From Candidatus Iainarchaeum sp. (GTDB taxonomy: Archaea > Iainarchaeota > Iainarchaeia > Iainarchaeales > GCA-2688035): 64,000 nt of DNA. The stretch covers positions 24,120-88,119 of the forward strand of contig NZBU01000002.1 in NCBI GenBank assembly GCA_002688035.1. The letters are read 5' to 3'. This document shows positions 34,115 to 43,384 of this stretch, piece after piece (the first letter of the stretch is position 1; each line of letters begins with the position of its first letter). Under the pieces are notes generated by a model. It was not told the origin of the DNA, did not search any database, and saw only the letters and a program-made list of their open reading frames with translations. The translations under genes were made by a program, and so were the position numbers.

Positions 34115-35497
34115 CTTTTTCTTTGAAAAAAAGCTTGCTGCACCAGATGCAAATTGTAAAACTTTTCCAATGCCACCGCGAGCATATCCATCTCTAATAG
34201 TGTTTAGGAAAATTGTTGGATTAGTTACTCTTGGAAAAATCTGTAGCCATTTCCTTGCCTTAAGCAAATCCTCTTTTGTTAGGGGTGGGACTACCATCAA
34301 TGGCTCGTAGTAACTTGGGGACATCCAGTAGTTCTCCGGCTTATCTTCTACTTTTAACCATCCGTTCTTCTTTGTCTGATCGTAAAGCTCTGTTCCAGGA
34401 TAAGGAATTGGGAAAAGAACATTGTAATTCCAAGGCTTTAGTTCCACAATGAAATCTTTCAATTCTTTAAGCGTTTGTTTTGTTTCCCCTGGCAGTCCAA
34501 TTATAAAAGGAGTGACAACAGGAATCCCTATCTTCTGCGTGAGCTTTACAGCCCTTAGAACTTCTTCTTTGTCCTGGCTTTTATGCATGTTTTTCAGTAT
34601 CTCGTCACTAATGTGTTCGATGCCATAAAAAATTCTGTCACAACCGGTTTCCTTCATCCTTTTGAGCAACTCTGGCTGGGCACTTTCAACTCTACTGTCA
34701 CAGTGCCAAGTAAAGTTTAAGCCGCGTTTCTCTATCTCGTCACAAAAGCCAAAAACATAATTCTTGTCAATCGTAAAGTTCTGATCAGGAAACCCAATGC
34801 TTTTGAAGCCATACTTGTTTACAAGCAATTCAACTTCATCGGCTGTCTGCTCTGGTTTTTTGCTTCTCCACTTGCTATGTCCCCAAAAACAAAAAGTGCA
34901 TTGAAAAGGACAACCGCGAGATGAAATCAAAAGCGCGTCGCGCTTTACATAACTGTCCATTGGAGCAAGTTCAAAAGCTGGGAGAGGAAGCTCACTATAA
35001 TCATGCGGCTTTGTAAGCTTCTTTTCAACTGCTTTACCCTGTTCCCTAAAAGCAATCCCACTAATGTTTGAAAAGTCTTTTCCTTTTTCAATAGCTGAAG
35101 CAATTTTCTTTAGAACAAATTCGCGATCATCCAAAGCAATAGCATCAATATACAAAAACCTTTCAAGAACCTGTGTTGTAAGAATTGGCGGATTTAGAAC
35201 AAGGACTGTTGCAATACCTTTTGCTTTCGCAAATTCCAAAATCGGTATGTCCTTCAAATAGCTGTAAGAAGTACTCCACACCACAATCATTTCTGGTTTG
35301 AAGGAATTGGTTTCTTTTTGTACTGCTTCCCTTGAAAGCCCTAATGCTTTTGCATCCAAAAGCTTTACTTCAAAGCTTTGTTTCAGAGAACCCGCAGTGT
35401 TGATTATTTCATAGGGCATTAGGTTAACCGGATTAAATCCGTCACAGCATGGCTCACTAATTATTGGTGAGTTTGGAAAAACAAGCAATACCTTCAT
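34106..35497 (-). CDS. B12-binding radical SAM protein
   Basis: 463 residues. N-terminal MKVLLVFPNSP, cobalamin-binding-like domain, cluster motif SRGCPFQCTFCFWG near residue 194, then GFPDQNFTID and YGIEHISDEIL. The ORF-track start at 35554 adds 19 unlikely residues; ATG 35497 begins the domain. It is the last gene of the minus-strand glycan operon, 68 bases after the HAD gene. Unlike the other three radical SAM proteins it has no AP-family neighbour. Confidence 0.87.
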   Translation of the reverse strand: MKVLLVFPNSPIISEPCCDGFNPVNLMPYEIINTAGSLKQSFEVKLLDAKALGLSREAVQKETNSFKPEMIVVWSTSYSYLKDIPILEFAKAKGIATVLVLNPPILTTQVLERFLYIDAIALDDREFVLKKIASAIEKGKDFSNISGIAFREQGKAVEKKLTKPHDYSELPLPAFELAPMDSYVKRDALLISSRGCPFQCTFCFWGHSKWRSKKPEQTADEVELLVNKYGFKSIGFPDQNFTIDKNYVFGFCDEIEKRGLNFTWHCDSRVESAQPELLKRMKETGCDRIFYGIEHISDEILKNMHKSQDKEEVLRAVKLTQKIGIPVVTPFIIGLPGETKQTLKELKDFIVELKPWNYNVLFPIPYPGTELYDQTKKNGWLKVEDKPENYWMSPSYYEPLMVVPPLTKEDLLKARKWLQIFPRVTNPTIFLNTIRDGYARGGIGKVLQFASGAASFFSKKKLN

Positions 35498-35565
35498 AAG
35501 AAAAATTAGAGGCTGGAAGCATTTAAAATGCTTTTTTTGCGAGGATTGCACCAAAAAGCTTGGGT

Positions 35566-36189
35566 TTAAAGTAGTCCCTGATCAATAGCTTCTTTTAGGT
35601 TCTCAACAAGGTAATCTGGTTTAAGCATTTCCAGAACTGCTTTTCTTCGCATCCCGGAATTAACCGCAATACATTTTATTTTGTGTTCTTGCGCGATTCG
35701 CACTTCTACCTCGGTGTCTCCAACAATAATTGAGTTTGAAGGGTCAAAGCCAGGAATCACATCAAGTTTTTCTTCCTTTTCCTCTGAAACAATCACTTGG
35801 TCAAAGAAGTCTGCAATTTGTTTCTCCTCAATCTCTTTATGAAGCTCTTTTTTGTTGGAGCGTGCCGTCCAAAGAACAATAGTGTGCTTTTCCTTTAGTC
35901 TTTTGAGACAGTCGATTGAGAAATCAAACAATTTGTCCTGGGATAAGTATTCCTGCGTTTCGATTAACTCAAGTCTTCTTTGCAAATACTCCTCAGTATT
36001 TTCCCCAAGCAAGGGTGTGACAAATTCTGACTCTTTAACCGGCTTTCTTTTGAGATCGCGGTATTCTTCATAGTCAAGGGGAGTTGCACCATACTCTTCA
36101 AACAAATCTTTATGGATTGCGTAAAGCCTTGGCATTGGATCCACCAATACTCCATCAAAGTCTAGGATAACTAGGATTTTCTCACCCAC
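35566..36189 (-). CDS. HAD-superfamily phosphatase
   Basis: About 207 residues. Motif I VILDFDGVLVDP, motif II VLWTARSNKKE, and motif IV IVGDTEVEVRIAQ; these are the core HAD signatures with a helical cap between motifs I and II. It resembles the phosphoglycolate phosphatase group and probably hydrolyses a sugar phosphate. The first 16 residues of the track ORF overlap the upstream gene; GTG 36189 places the start just before motif I and overlaps the SDR stop by 19 bases. Confidence 0.82.
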   Translation of the reverse strand: MGEKILVILDFDGVLVDPMPRLYAIHKDLFEEYGATPLDYEEYRDLKRKPVKESEFVTPLLGENTEEYLQRRLELIETQEYLSQDKLFDFSIDCLKRLKEKHTIVLWTARSNKKELHKEIEEKQIADFFDQVIVSEEKEEKLDVIPGFDPSNSIIVGDTEVEVRIAQEHKIKCIAVNSGMRRKAVLEMLKPDYLVENLKEAIDQGLL

Positions 36190-37037
36190 ACAATCTGTTT
36201 TCCAAGCCCGTCTGCAATACTGGTTTTTGGTTCCCATTCAAGCTCGCTTCTTGCCTTGGAGATATCTACTGTAATTTTGGGTTCTGGTTCCTTGCTTTCT
36301 GAAAACGATATTTTTGAACTGCTTTTGCTTAGCTCAACAATCTTTTCTACAATCTCTTTAATTGAAACTGTTTTACCGCTTGCAATGCAGTACACTCTCT
36401 TGCCAACAAGCAATGCGCTTTTGATTGCTTCAACACAGTCCCCTATCCACAAATAATCTTTTTCCATTGAACCATTGCCATTAATTTCAATTGGCTTGTT
36501 TTCAAGCGCAAGGCTAATTGTGTTGGGAATTAGTCCCGCCGCTTTCTGTCCTGGACCGTAAACAGATGTTGCTCTAAGCACAACAAGTTTCTCACTGTTC
36601 TGTGAGACTATTTCTTCAAGAATCTGTTCGTCCTCAAGCTTTGTTTTTCCGTAAAGCGAGTTTGGTTCAAGCGCTGTTTCCTCATCCAACTCGATTGATT
36701 TGGTTAAATCATATACAACTGTTCCGCTTAGAAAGAGAAACTTTTTTAGCGCGCCAGTCTTAACGGCTGCTTCGGCAAGGTTTTTTGTGAACTCCTTATC
36801 TTCTTCGCATTTTTGCTGGTCAAACTCCTGGTTCTTGTGAAATGGAGTTGCAGCTGCAAGGTGAGCAATAAATTCAACTCCCTCCAGCTCTAATGCAAGC
36901 GATTCTTTAGGAAGAGTGTGTGAAATTACCTTTACCACTGCGCCCTCAAGCTCCAATGCTTCAACTAGGTTTGAGCCAATAAATCCGCTGGCCCCGGTTA
37001 CTGCAACAATTTTGCCTTCTAGGCTTTCGGTTTGCAT
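36171..37037 (-). CDS. NAD-dependent epimerase/dehydratase (extended SDR)
   Basis: 288 residues. NAD site VTGASGFIGSNL, catalytic Tyr-Lys in SLYGKTKLE, and VVLRATSVYGPGQK. It acts on a nucleotide sugar; the precise reaction is not clear. It overlaps the ATP-grasp gene by 19 bases and the HAD gene by 19 bases, a tight three-gene unit. Confidence 0.85.
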   Translation of the reverse strand: MQTESLEGKIVAVTGASGFIGSNLVEALELEGAVVKVISHTLPKESLALELEGVEFIAHLAAATPFHKNQEFDQQKCEEDKEFTKNLAEAAVKTGALKKFLFLSGTVVYDLTKSIELDEETALEPNSLYGKTKLEDEQILEEIVSQNSEKLVVLRATSVYGPGQKAAGLIPNTISLALENKPIEINGNGSMEKDYLWIGDCVEAIKSALLVGKRVYCIASGKTVSIKEIVEKIVELSKSSSKISFSESKEPEPKITVDISKARSELEWEPKTSIADGLGKQIVWVRKS

Positions 37038-38101
37038 ACTCTTTTTAGCCTCTCATCTAGTTCTGTTTGTGCAGCATCAATTATTTTCATGTCGGTTAGA
37101 ATGGGCAAAAAATCAACGCCTCTAATCCAAGCAAGGTCATCTTTCAAAGGATTGATTTTTTTCTTGATTTCAGGAATCTTTTCACCAAAAGCTAGCTTTG
37201 TGAAAATGTATGGCATGTTCAAACCTGCTTGTGTGAAAAACTCGTGTGTTGTAAAGAATCTTGCAATGTTTATCTCGGTTGGGTTTGGTATACCCTTACC
37301 ATCAAATGTTAAGTCAACGGCAAAGATTCCATTTGGCTCTTTGTCGACTGCAAAAATCGTTTTTTGCGCTATATCATCCAGGCTTTGGTCTGAAACTGTT
37401 TGACCTGTCCCGGTTATTCCGCTTATTCCGCTTGGAGCAAGCTTTCCCATCTCCCAGTAAACCCTCTTCCTACTTTGCGCAACTACTAGTTCTCCGTCCT
37501 TCCAAATTGAAAGCCAGGTTATTGATTGTGGTTGTAGGCATTCTGCAGCAGTGAATTTTCCCCAACCCTGCTTGAAGTTAATCCATGCCTTGGCTTGTTT
37601 AAAGTCTGTTGCCGGAAAGCTTCCCCGGCCACCAGCTCCACTAATTTCACGAATCCAAATCTTACCATCATACTTTTCTAATGCCTTCTCCAGGTCCTTT
37701 TCATCGTTTAGCATCATTGTTTCAGGCACAACTATTCCTGCCTTTTTCCAATGTTCATAGCTCTGCATTTTGTCTTGGCAAATCTCAACTGTTTTGTGTT
37801 TTGGGAAGAAGATACTTGCATTCAGTTTGTCTCTCTCCCTTGAAACCACTTCAATTTCAGTATCATTTTGAACATGCATGAATCCAATATCGGATTGCTT
37901 GATTATATCATTCAATACATCAATGTAGCCTTCTTTTGAAGCCCATGGAACAAGATATCTTTCATCAACCTCTGCTCTTTGCAAATAATATTTGTCTGCG
38001 TCTGTTCCAATCAAGTGAAACTCTTCAGGAGACGCTCTTAAAGATCGCGTAAAGTTTACTGCAGGTGAGCCGCCGGCTCCAAGGATCATCATTTTCTTCA
38101 T
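37019..38101 (-). CDS. ATP-grasp protein (carbamoyl-phosphate synthase-like)
   Basis: 360 residues. N-terminal MMILGAGGSPAVNFTRSL pre-ATP-grasp domain, glycine-rich loop REISGAGGRGSF, and the metal-binding stretch FAVDLTFDGKG with PTEINIARF. ATP-grasp ligases join a carboxylate to an amine through an acyl phosphate. In a glycan operon it may amidate a uronic acid, such as the ManNAcA or GlcA made by the neighbouring dehydrogenases; this is inference. It overlaps wecC by 4 bases. Confidence 0.82.
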   Translation of the reverse strand: MKKMMILGAGGSPAVNFTRSLRASPEEFHLIGTDADKYYLQRAEVDERYLVPWASKEGYIDVLNDIIKQSDIGFMHVQNDTEIEVVSRERDKLNASIFFPKHKTVEICQDKMQSYEHWKKAGIVVPETMMLNDEKDLEKALEKYDGKIWIREISGAGGRGSFPATDFKQAKAWINFKQGWGKFTAAECLQPQSITWLSIWKDGELVVAQSRKRVYWEMGKLAPSGISGITGTGQTVSDQSLDDIAQKTIFAVDKEPNGIFAVDLTFDGKGIPNPTEINIARFFTTHEFFTQAGLNMPYIFTKLAFGEKIPEIKKKINPLKDDLAWIRGVDFLPILTDMKIIDAAQTELDERLKRVCKPKA

Positions 38102-39378
38102 CTTCCCACTCCTTTGTAGTATATTTTTTGTTTTTCAATTCCTTCTTTATCGAGGACATTTCTAGTATCAATCACGGCCTTGATTCCCCTGCTTTTGATA
38201 AAAGAAGGAGAGAGGGTTTCAACAAGTTCTTTATGGTGCGTTGTCAAAACCAAGATATCTGAATCTTTTAAAGCCTCTTCAAGTGTTTTTGAATTGCTTT
38301 CATTTAGTATAAATGGGTCAAAGGATTTTGCTTTGATCTTTTTCTCTTCAAGAATTGAAATGATTTTAGTTGCAGAGCTCTCCCTTAAATCATCAACCTC
38401 TGGTTTGTATGCAAGGCCAATTATTGAGACAGTTGCCTGCTCTTCTCCAACACCAATTTCTTTTAACGCTCCTTCGACAAGCGAAACAATGTGCGCGGGC
38501 ATGCTCTCGTTTATCTCCCTTGCAAGTGCTAGGAAGCTGTGCTGGAAACCGCTTTGCCTTGCGCGCTCAATCAAATAATATGGGTCTTGTGCAATGCAGT
38601 GCCCTCCAACTCCTGGCCCGGGGTAAAAAGGCATGTATCCAAATGGTTTGGTTGATGCTCCCTTAATCACTTCAACCAAGTCAATTCCCATTTTGTCAAA
38701 ACTCTTTGCAAGTTCATTTACAAATGCAATGTTCACATCCCTAAAAGTGTTCTCAACCACCTTTACTGCCTCAGCAGCCTTAACATCTTTCAAAACGGTT
38801 ATTGGTGCTGCTATAATCGAACTATAGAATTTTTTCGCTTGCTCGGCTCCCTTGGGAGAAATGCATGCGAGAACCCTTGGAATCTTTTCCAACGTAAACT
38901 TTGTGTTCCCGGGATCAATTCTCTCAGGGCAGTGCCCTAGGAAAAAATCTTCTCCTGCCTTGAGCCCGCTTTTTTCTAAAAGTGGTTTTACAATTGTTTC
39001 AACGGTCCCAGGGTAAACGGTTGACTCTATAATCACAAGTTGCCCTTTTCGCAGTATTTCTGAGAGTTCTGCTACCGCAGCTTCTACAAAAGAAAGATCA
39101 GGCTTATCATTTTTTGCAGGAGTTGGAACACAAACAAGAATTATTTCCGCTTTCCCTACTTTGGCCAAGTCGTCTGTTGCGAAAATCTTTCCTTCCAATG
39201 CCTTAACTTCTTTCTCGAGGAAATCATTTTTTATCGGACTTTTTCCGGAATTAACCTGCTCAATCTTTGCAGTGCTCTTCTCAAAGCCAATTACTTTGTG
39301 ACCTTTTCTAGCGCATAGACATGCTAGGGGTAAACCCACATAGCCCAGTCCTACTATTGTAACCGTTTTCTTTTCCAT
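38098..39378 (-). CDS. wecC: UDP-N-acetyl-D-mannosamine dehydrogenase (WecC-like)
   Basis: 426 residues. NAD domain TIVGLGYVGLPLA, VPTPAKNDKPDLSFV, PERIDPGN, the catalytic Cys in PGPGVGGHCIAQDPYYL, and C-terminal GLAYKPEVDDLRES. The HCIAxDPYYL form separates the WecC/WbpA group from UDP-glucose dehydrogenases (FPKD). It would oxidise UDP-ManNAc, the product of WecB at 5837, to UDP-ManNAcA. ATG 39378 with GTGATTT ahead is preferred to the longer track start. Confidence 0.87.
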   Translation of the reverse strand: MEKKTVTIVGLGYVGLPLACLCARKGHKVIGFEKSTAKIEQVNSGKSPIKNDFLEKEVKALEGKIFATDDLAKVGKAEIILVCVPTPAKNDKPDLSFVEAAVAELSEILRKGQLVIIESTVYPGTVETIVKPLLEKSGLKAGEDFFLGHCPERIDPGNTKFTLEKIPRVLACISPKGAEQAKKFYSSIIAAPITVLKDVKAAEAVKVVENTFRDVNIAFVNELAKSFDKMGIDLVEVIKGASTKPFGYMPFYPGPGVGGHCIAQDPYYLIERARQSGFQHSFLALAREINESMPAHIVSLVEGALKEIGVGEEQATVSIIGLAYKPEVDDLRESSATKIISILEEKKIKAKSFDPFILNESNSKTLEEALKDSDILVLTTHHKELVETLSPSFIKSRGIKAVIDTRNVLDKEGIEKQKIYYKGVGR

Positions 39379-39403
39379 ATAAATCACATCAATAAAAAAC
39401 ATT

Positions 39404-40738
39404 TTAAACGAGTGAAATCGCCCTCACAATGCTTATTTTTCCAATTAGCCTTGCTGGCAACTCAAGCAGTCTTCCATCTGCAAGCCAGAATGCTATAAGA
39501 CTCTGCAAGTTAAATGGATCAGCCAACTGTGGCGTTGAGGCAATGAAAAGCACGAAAAGCAATAAGGTGTAAGCCGATAGCACTATGAGTGGCACCTTTA
39601 GTTTTGGTTTTTGTTTAAGCAGTTGTGCTATTCCAAGAACAATCAATGGGAAAAGGATAATGACAAACCTGTTTCCAAAACTCCATCCTGAGTGCCACGC
39701 AGTCCATGCACTGTATACCCAGAAATTCAATCCAACAAAGGAAAGTAAAAGCCATTTTTTCTCATTTGAGAAAAACCATAGGCCTGCGATTCCCACGAGA
39801 ACCAATGGAGCCCACCACAAGACTCCATGACTCAAATCAAAGAGAACCTCGACAATATGAACCGGCAAAAAAGAATCAAACACGGCTGGATTATTGGCTG
39901 CAGTGGTATTAAATCCTGCCAAAAAAGGACTTCCAAACTGCACAGTGAAATAAAGCATCATTAGAATCACAAATGGTATGAATGACCCTAGGAAAATTGC
40001 AGCGTTCTTGTATTGTTTCTTGAATAAATAAAATAGAACCATGGGCAGCGCAAAAATTCCGGCAGTATAACGCGTAATTGTAAGCAATCCAAGAATAATG
40101 CCCTCCTTTTTTGCGCTAGGACTTTTCAAGATAGTATAAATAAACCAAGTCATTAGGCCCACTTCAAATGCATGACTATAAGCAATGTCTGCAGAAGCAT
40201 ACCAAAGTAGTGGTGTTCCAAAAAAAGCAAGAAGAACTGCTAAAGAAGCATTTTTCCCAAAATATTCTCTAACAAACTTTACCAACAGAACTAGTCCACC
40301 TAAAACAAATAATAGGGCTGTGAGAGTAAACCCAAGTTGATTGACTAAGGGAGCGCCTCTTTCATTGACAAAGAAGTCATCAGCAATACGAAGCAGGGGG
40401 ACCTCTGCTAATCCAAGGGAAACTATGTATAAAGGTAAAGAAAATAATGCAGACCCTGGTGCATAGTGTGTAACATATTTTTTTGTCACTTCGTTGAATC
40501 GCACAAAATTTGGAGTGGCCTCAGGTTCCCCAGGACTAGCGATAGCATTGAAGCGAATTTGATTCTCAAGATTTGGAGGAAAAGTGTGATCTTTTCCAAT
40601 TGATTCTAGCAAAGCATAGTAACCAAATCCATCCCCTGAAACAACCGGTGAGAAGAATAAGAATATGAATAGTACAATGGAACTGATTACTGCAAGCTCT
40701 TGTTTTGAGTATTGTTTGAAGTTCAAGTAGTCACCCAA
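39404..40738 (-). CDS. GT-C fold integral membrane protein (AglS-like candidate)
   Basis: 444 residues, about 11 membrane segments. The first loop after helix 1 has VVSGDGFGYYALLES, an acidic motif in the place used by GT-C enzymes, and a long outer loop follows (GEPEATPNFVRFNEVTKKYVTHYAPG). It likely uses a polyprenyl-phosphate sugar outside the membrane. It overlaps the upstream DPM1-like gene by 8 bases, which would supply its donor. Confidence 0.72.
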   Translation of the reverse strand: MGDYLNFKQYSKQELAVISSIVLFIFLFFSPVVSGDGFGYYALLESIGKDHTFPPNLENQIRFNAIASPGEPEATPNFVRFNEVTKKYVTHYAPGSALFSLPLYIVSLGLAEVPLLRIADDFFVNERGAPLVNQLGFTLTALLFVLGGLVLLVKFVREYFGKNASLAVLLAFFGTPLLWYASADIAYSHAFEVGLMTWFIYTILKSPSAKKEGIILGLLTITRYTAGIFALPMVLFYLFKKQYKNAAIFLGSFIPFVILMMLYFTVQFGSPFLAGFNTTAANNPAVFDSFLPVHIVEVLFDLSHGVLWWAPLVLVGIAGLWFFSNEKKWLLLSFVGLNFWVYSAWTAWHSGWSFGNRFVIILFPLIVLGIAQLLKQKPKLKVPLIVLSAYTLLLFVLFIASTPQLADPFNLQSLIAFWLADGRLLELPARLIGKISIVRAISLV

Positions 40739-41417
40739 AAATCTTTATTCTCAGTAGCACAAACGCGGCTTTTATTCCGTCGCTTACTCCAATCTTCTTC
40801 TCTTCTTTTTCTCTTGCATCGTATGAGATTGGCAGTTCTAGTATTTGGTGCCCTGCTTTCATGAACTTGGCTGTAAGTTCAGGCTCAATATCAAAACCAT
40901 TTGCGCTCAAAGAGATTTTGTCTAGCGCGCCCTTTGTAAAAACCTTTTGACAAGTTTCCATATCAGTTATCTCCTGCCCAAACAGTAGCGAGGTTAGAAC
41001 TGAAAGGAATTTGTTTCCAAAGTAGAATGTGAAAGTCATTTTCTTTGGCTTTCCCTTAAATCGCGAGCCAAATACCACGTTGTGCCCGCTCAAAATTTCT
41101 TTCAAAAGAAGAGAGATATTGGTTGGATCATATTCCAAGTCTGCGTCCTGTATTGCTATTACGCTTCCCTTTGCTTCTTTGAAACCTTGGCGTAGAGCAA
41201 AACCTTTACCCCTATTCTCTGCGTAAGAAACCAGTTTGATTCCCTTAACTTTTTTGAGGATTCCAAGTGTGTTGTCCCTACTCCCGTCGTTAACTATGAT
41301 GATTTCTTTTTCAAAACCGTGTTCTGCAAAGCTCGCTTGCTTCAGCTCTTCAAGTGCCTGTGCAATCCTAGACTCCTCGTTGTATGCAGGCACAATTATT
41401 GAAACAAGTTTTTCCAT
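40731..41417 (-). CDS. GT2 polyprenyl-phosphate sugar synthase, AglD N-domain-like
   Basis: 228 residues: VSIIVPAYNEESRI, IIIVNDGSRDNT, IQDADLEYDP (DxD) and TDMETCQKVF with GFDIEPELTAKF, all DPM1/AglD-type features. It has no membrane helices of its own. The adjacent upstream gene is a PF03706-type membrane protein; in Haloferax AglD these two domains are fused. ATG 41417 is chosen over GTG 41426. Confidence 0.85.
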   Translation of the reverse strand: MEKLVSIIVPAYNEESRIAQALEELKQASFAEHGFEKEIIIVNDGSRDNTLGILKKVKGIKLVSYAENRGKGFALRQGFKEAKGSVIAIQDADLEYDPTNISLLLKEILSGHNVVFGSRFKGKPKKMTFTFYFGNKFLSVLTSLLFGQEITDMETCQKVFTKGALDKISLSANGFDIEPELTAKFMKAGHQILELPISYDAREKEEKKIGVSDGIKAAFVLLRIKIFG

Positions 41418-41426
41418 GGGTCTCAC

Positions 41427-42374
41427 TCAGATAGGTTTTTTCATTGAATTGAACAACAAGAAGCCTATTGCTGCTTGTATAATATTGAATAACAATACTG
41501 TTAAAGAGAATGAAGTGGCTGCTGCTGCTCCCACCCCTAGGAAGCTTAGCATTAGTATTGCGGCTGCTTCTCTTGCACCTAGTCCGCCAAAGGATATTGG
41601 TAGTGCTTCCACTAAAAGAATTATTGGCAGAACTAGGATGAAGGAGGCGAAAGAAATGTTGATTGAAAGCGCTATCGCCAGTAAATAAAATTGTCCAAAC
41701 ACTATAAGCCAGGAGATTGCAGTGAGCAATCCTGCTGAGAATGAAACTTTTTTATGCACTGAGTAGGAGAAAACCGCTTCGTAAAAGTCGTTGAACCCTT
41801 CTTTCAAACTTGCTTTGAACTTTTCTGGTGCAAAGAAGTTGAAGAATGGCCTGATAACAATTCTAACAAGGCTCTTGTTTAGCATCACGAGGATTACGAC
41901 AACGAAGATTGCGAAGAATGCGACCAGGGAAACAAATATGGTGTTTGTAATTCCTGCCGGCAACCCCAGCATGACTACTCCCATGAATGCAAACGCAAAC
42001 AAGAAAACCAGGTCAAATATTCTTTCCAGGAATACTGTTGCTAGTCCCTGTCCAAGGGAGATGCTAAATGAATCTTTCAAGTATAGGGCTCGTACGGTGT
42101 CCCCTGATTTTGCAGGGGAAGCTGTTCCAAAAAAGAATCCAATTAGCCAGATTTTTGTGTTTTCTACAAGGGAGCTAGCGCTTTCAAATGGTTTGAGTAG
42201 GATTTTTTGTTTTAATCCCTTCAAGAATAAACTTGGTATCAGTAATACCAATGCGGAAGAGAAGATAAGCAGGTCTAAACCTAGCAAGCTGCCTATGATT
42301 GCCTCTATTCCTACAGTGTATAGGATGTAAAGGAACAACAGCAGTCCAAGAATTGAAAAAACGGTTTTTTTCAT
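41427..42374 (-). CDS. LPG synthase TM / UPF0104 membrane protein, AglD C-domain-like
   Basis: 315 residues with about 8 hydrophobic segments and the family patterns SPAKSGDTVRALYLK and LPISFGGLGAREAAA. In haloarchaeal AglD this domain follows a GT2 domain, and its role is not fully settled. Here it is a separate gene 9 bases upstream of the GT2 gene. It starts the GT2/GT-C subunit after a 73-base gap that could hold a promoter. Confidence 0.83.
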   Translation of the reverse strand: MKKTVFSILGLLLFLYILYTVGIEAIIGSLLGLDLLIFSSALVLLIPSLFLKGLKQKILLKPFESASSLVENTKIWLIGFFFGTASPAKSGDTVRALYLKDSFSISLGQGLATVFLERIFDLVFLFAFAFMGVVMLGLPAGITNTIFVSLVAFFAIFVVVILVMLNKSLVRIVIRPFFNFFAPEKFKASLKEGFNDFYEAVFSYSVHKKVSFSAGLLTAISWLIVFGQFYLLAIALSINISFASFILVLPIILLVEALPISFGGLGAREAAAILMLSFLGVGAAAATSFSLTVLLFNIIQAAIGFLLFNSMKKPI

Positions 42375-42447
42375 CTAATAACCGATAAAACTTGTAAATT
42401 AATGTTTTTAAAATACTGCTGATACAATCCTCGAATTTGCCCGAGAA

Positions 42448-43380
42448 TTAGGTGTTTTCCTTGAACCAATCAATGGTTTTCTTCAAACCATCAACCCAGT
42501 CAACCTTTGGCTCCCAGCCAAGCTGCTGCTTTGCAAGGGATATATCAGGCTTTCTTCTTGTAGGATCGTCCTTTGGCAGAGGATTGTGAACAATCTCACT
42601 TTTACTGCCGCAGAGTTCAACCATTTTCTCTGCGAGCTCGAGAATTGTTATCTCTGCAGGATTCCCAATGTTAACAGGATTAGTATAATTTGAAGCCATC
42701 AAAGCCATTAGGCCACGCACGTTGTCATCCACGTAACAGAAAGACCTTGTTTGGTCTCCTTCTCCAAAGACAGTTATTGGCTTGTCTCCAAGAGCCTGCT
42801 TTACAAATGTTGGAATAACTCTTCCATCGTTTGGTCTCATCTTTGGTCCAAAAGTATTGAAGATTCGCACAATTCTAATGTCGACATCGTGAACTCTGTG
42901 ATATGCCATCATCATTGCCTCTGCAAAACGCTTTGACTCATCATAGCAGGAGCGAAGGCCAATCGGGTTAACATTTCCCCAGTAAGATTCTTTTTGTGGA
43001 TGCTCCAGTGGATCGCCGTAAACCTCGCTTGTAGAAGATTGGAGTATACGTGCCTTGTTCTTCCAGGTAAGGTCTAACAAATTCTTAATGCCATAAGAGC
43101 CAGCCAGAAGTGTTTCGATTGGAATAACCTGGTAGTCAATTGGTGATGCAGGGGAAGCAAGGTTGTAGATCTCGCTAACTTTCTCGTTCAAATCAATTGG
43201 CTGTGAAATATCATGTTTGATGAACTCATAGTTCTTGTTGTCCATGAAGTCCTGAATGTTTTTCTCGGTTCCTGTCACAAGGTTGTCCATGCAAATTACT
43301 CTGTTGCCCTCGTCCAATAGTTTTTCTGTTAAGTGCGAACCAATAAAGCCCGCTCCACCGCTAACCAAAATCGTTTTCAT
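42448..43380 (-). CDS. uxs: UDP-glucuronate decarboxylase (UDP-xylose synthase)
   Basis: 310 residues. NAD site SGGAGFIGSHL, NLASPASPIDYQ, STSEVYGDPLEHPQKESYWG, and the active-site SCYDESKRFAE; these are hallmark UXS sequences. It converts UDP-GlcA to UDP-xylose. The UDP-glucose dehydrogenase and the GHMP kinase/nucleotidyltransferase upstream give UDP-GlcA, so the operon encodes a full route. It ends with WEPKVDWVDGLKKTI typical of the family. Confidence 0.88.
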   Translation of the reverse strand: MKTILVSGGAGFIGSHLTEKLLDEGNRVICMDNLVTGTEKNIQDFMDNKNYEFIKHDISQPIDLNEKVSEIYNLASPASPIDYQVIPIETLLAGSYGIKNLLDLTWKNKARILQSSTSEVYGDPLEHPQKESYWGNVNPIGLRSCYDESKRFAEAMMMAYHRVHDVDIRIVRIFNTFGPKMRPNDGRVIPTFVKQALGDKPITVFGEGDQTRSFCYVDDNVRGLMALMASNYTNPVNIGNPAEITILELAEKMVELCGSKSEIVHNPLPKDDPTRRKPDISLAKQQLGWEPKVDWVDGLKKTIDWFKENT

Positions 43381-43384
43381 TCAA

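Noticed and set aside
41791-42330. 179-residue plus-strand ORF opposite the UPF0104 gene
   Set aside because: It is antisense to a recognised membrane protein family and matches nothing.
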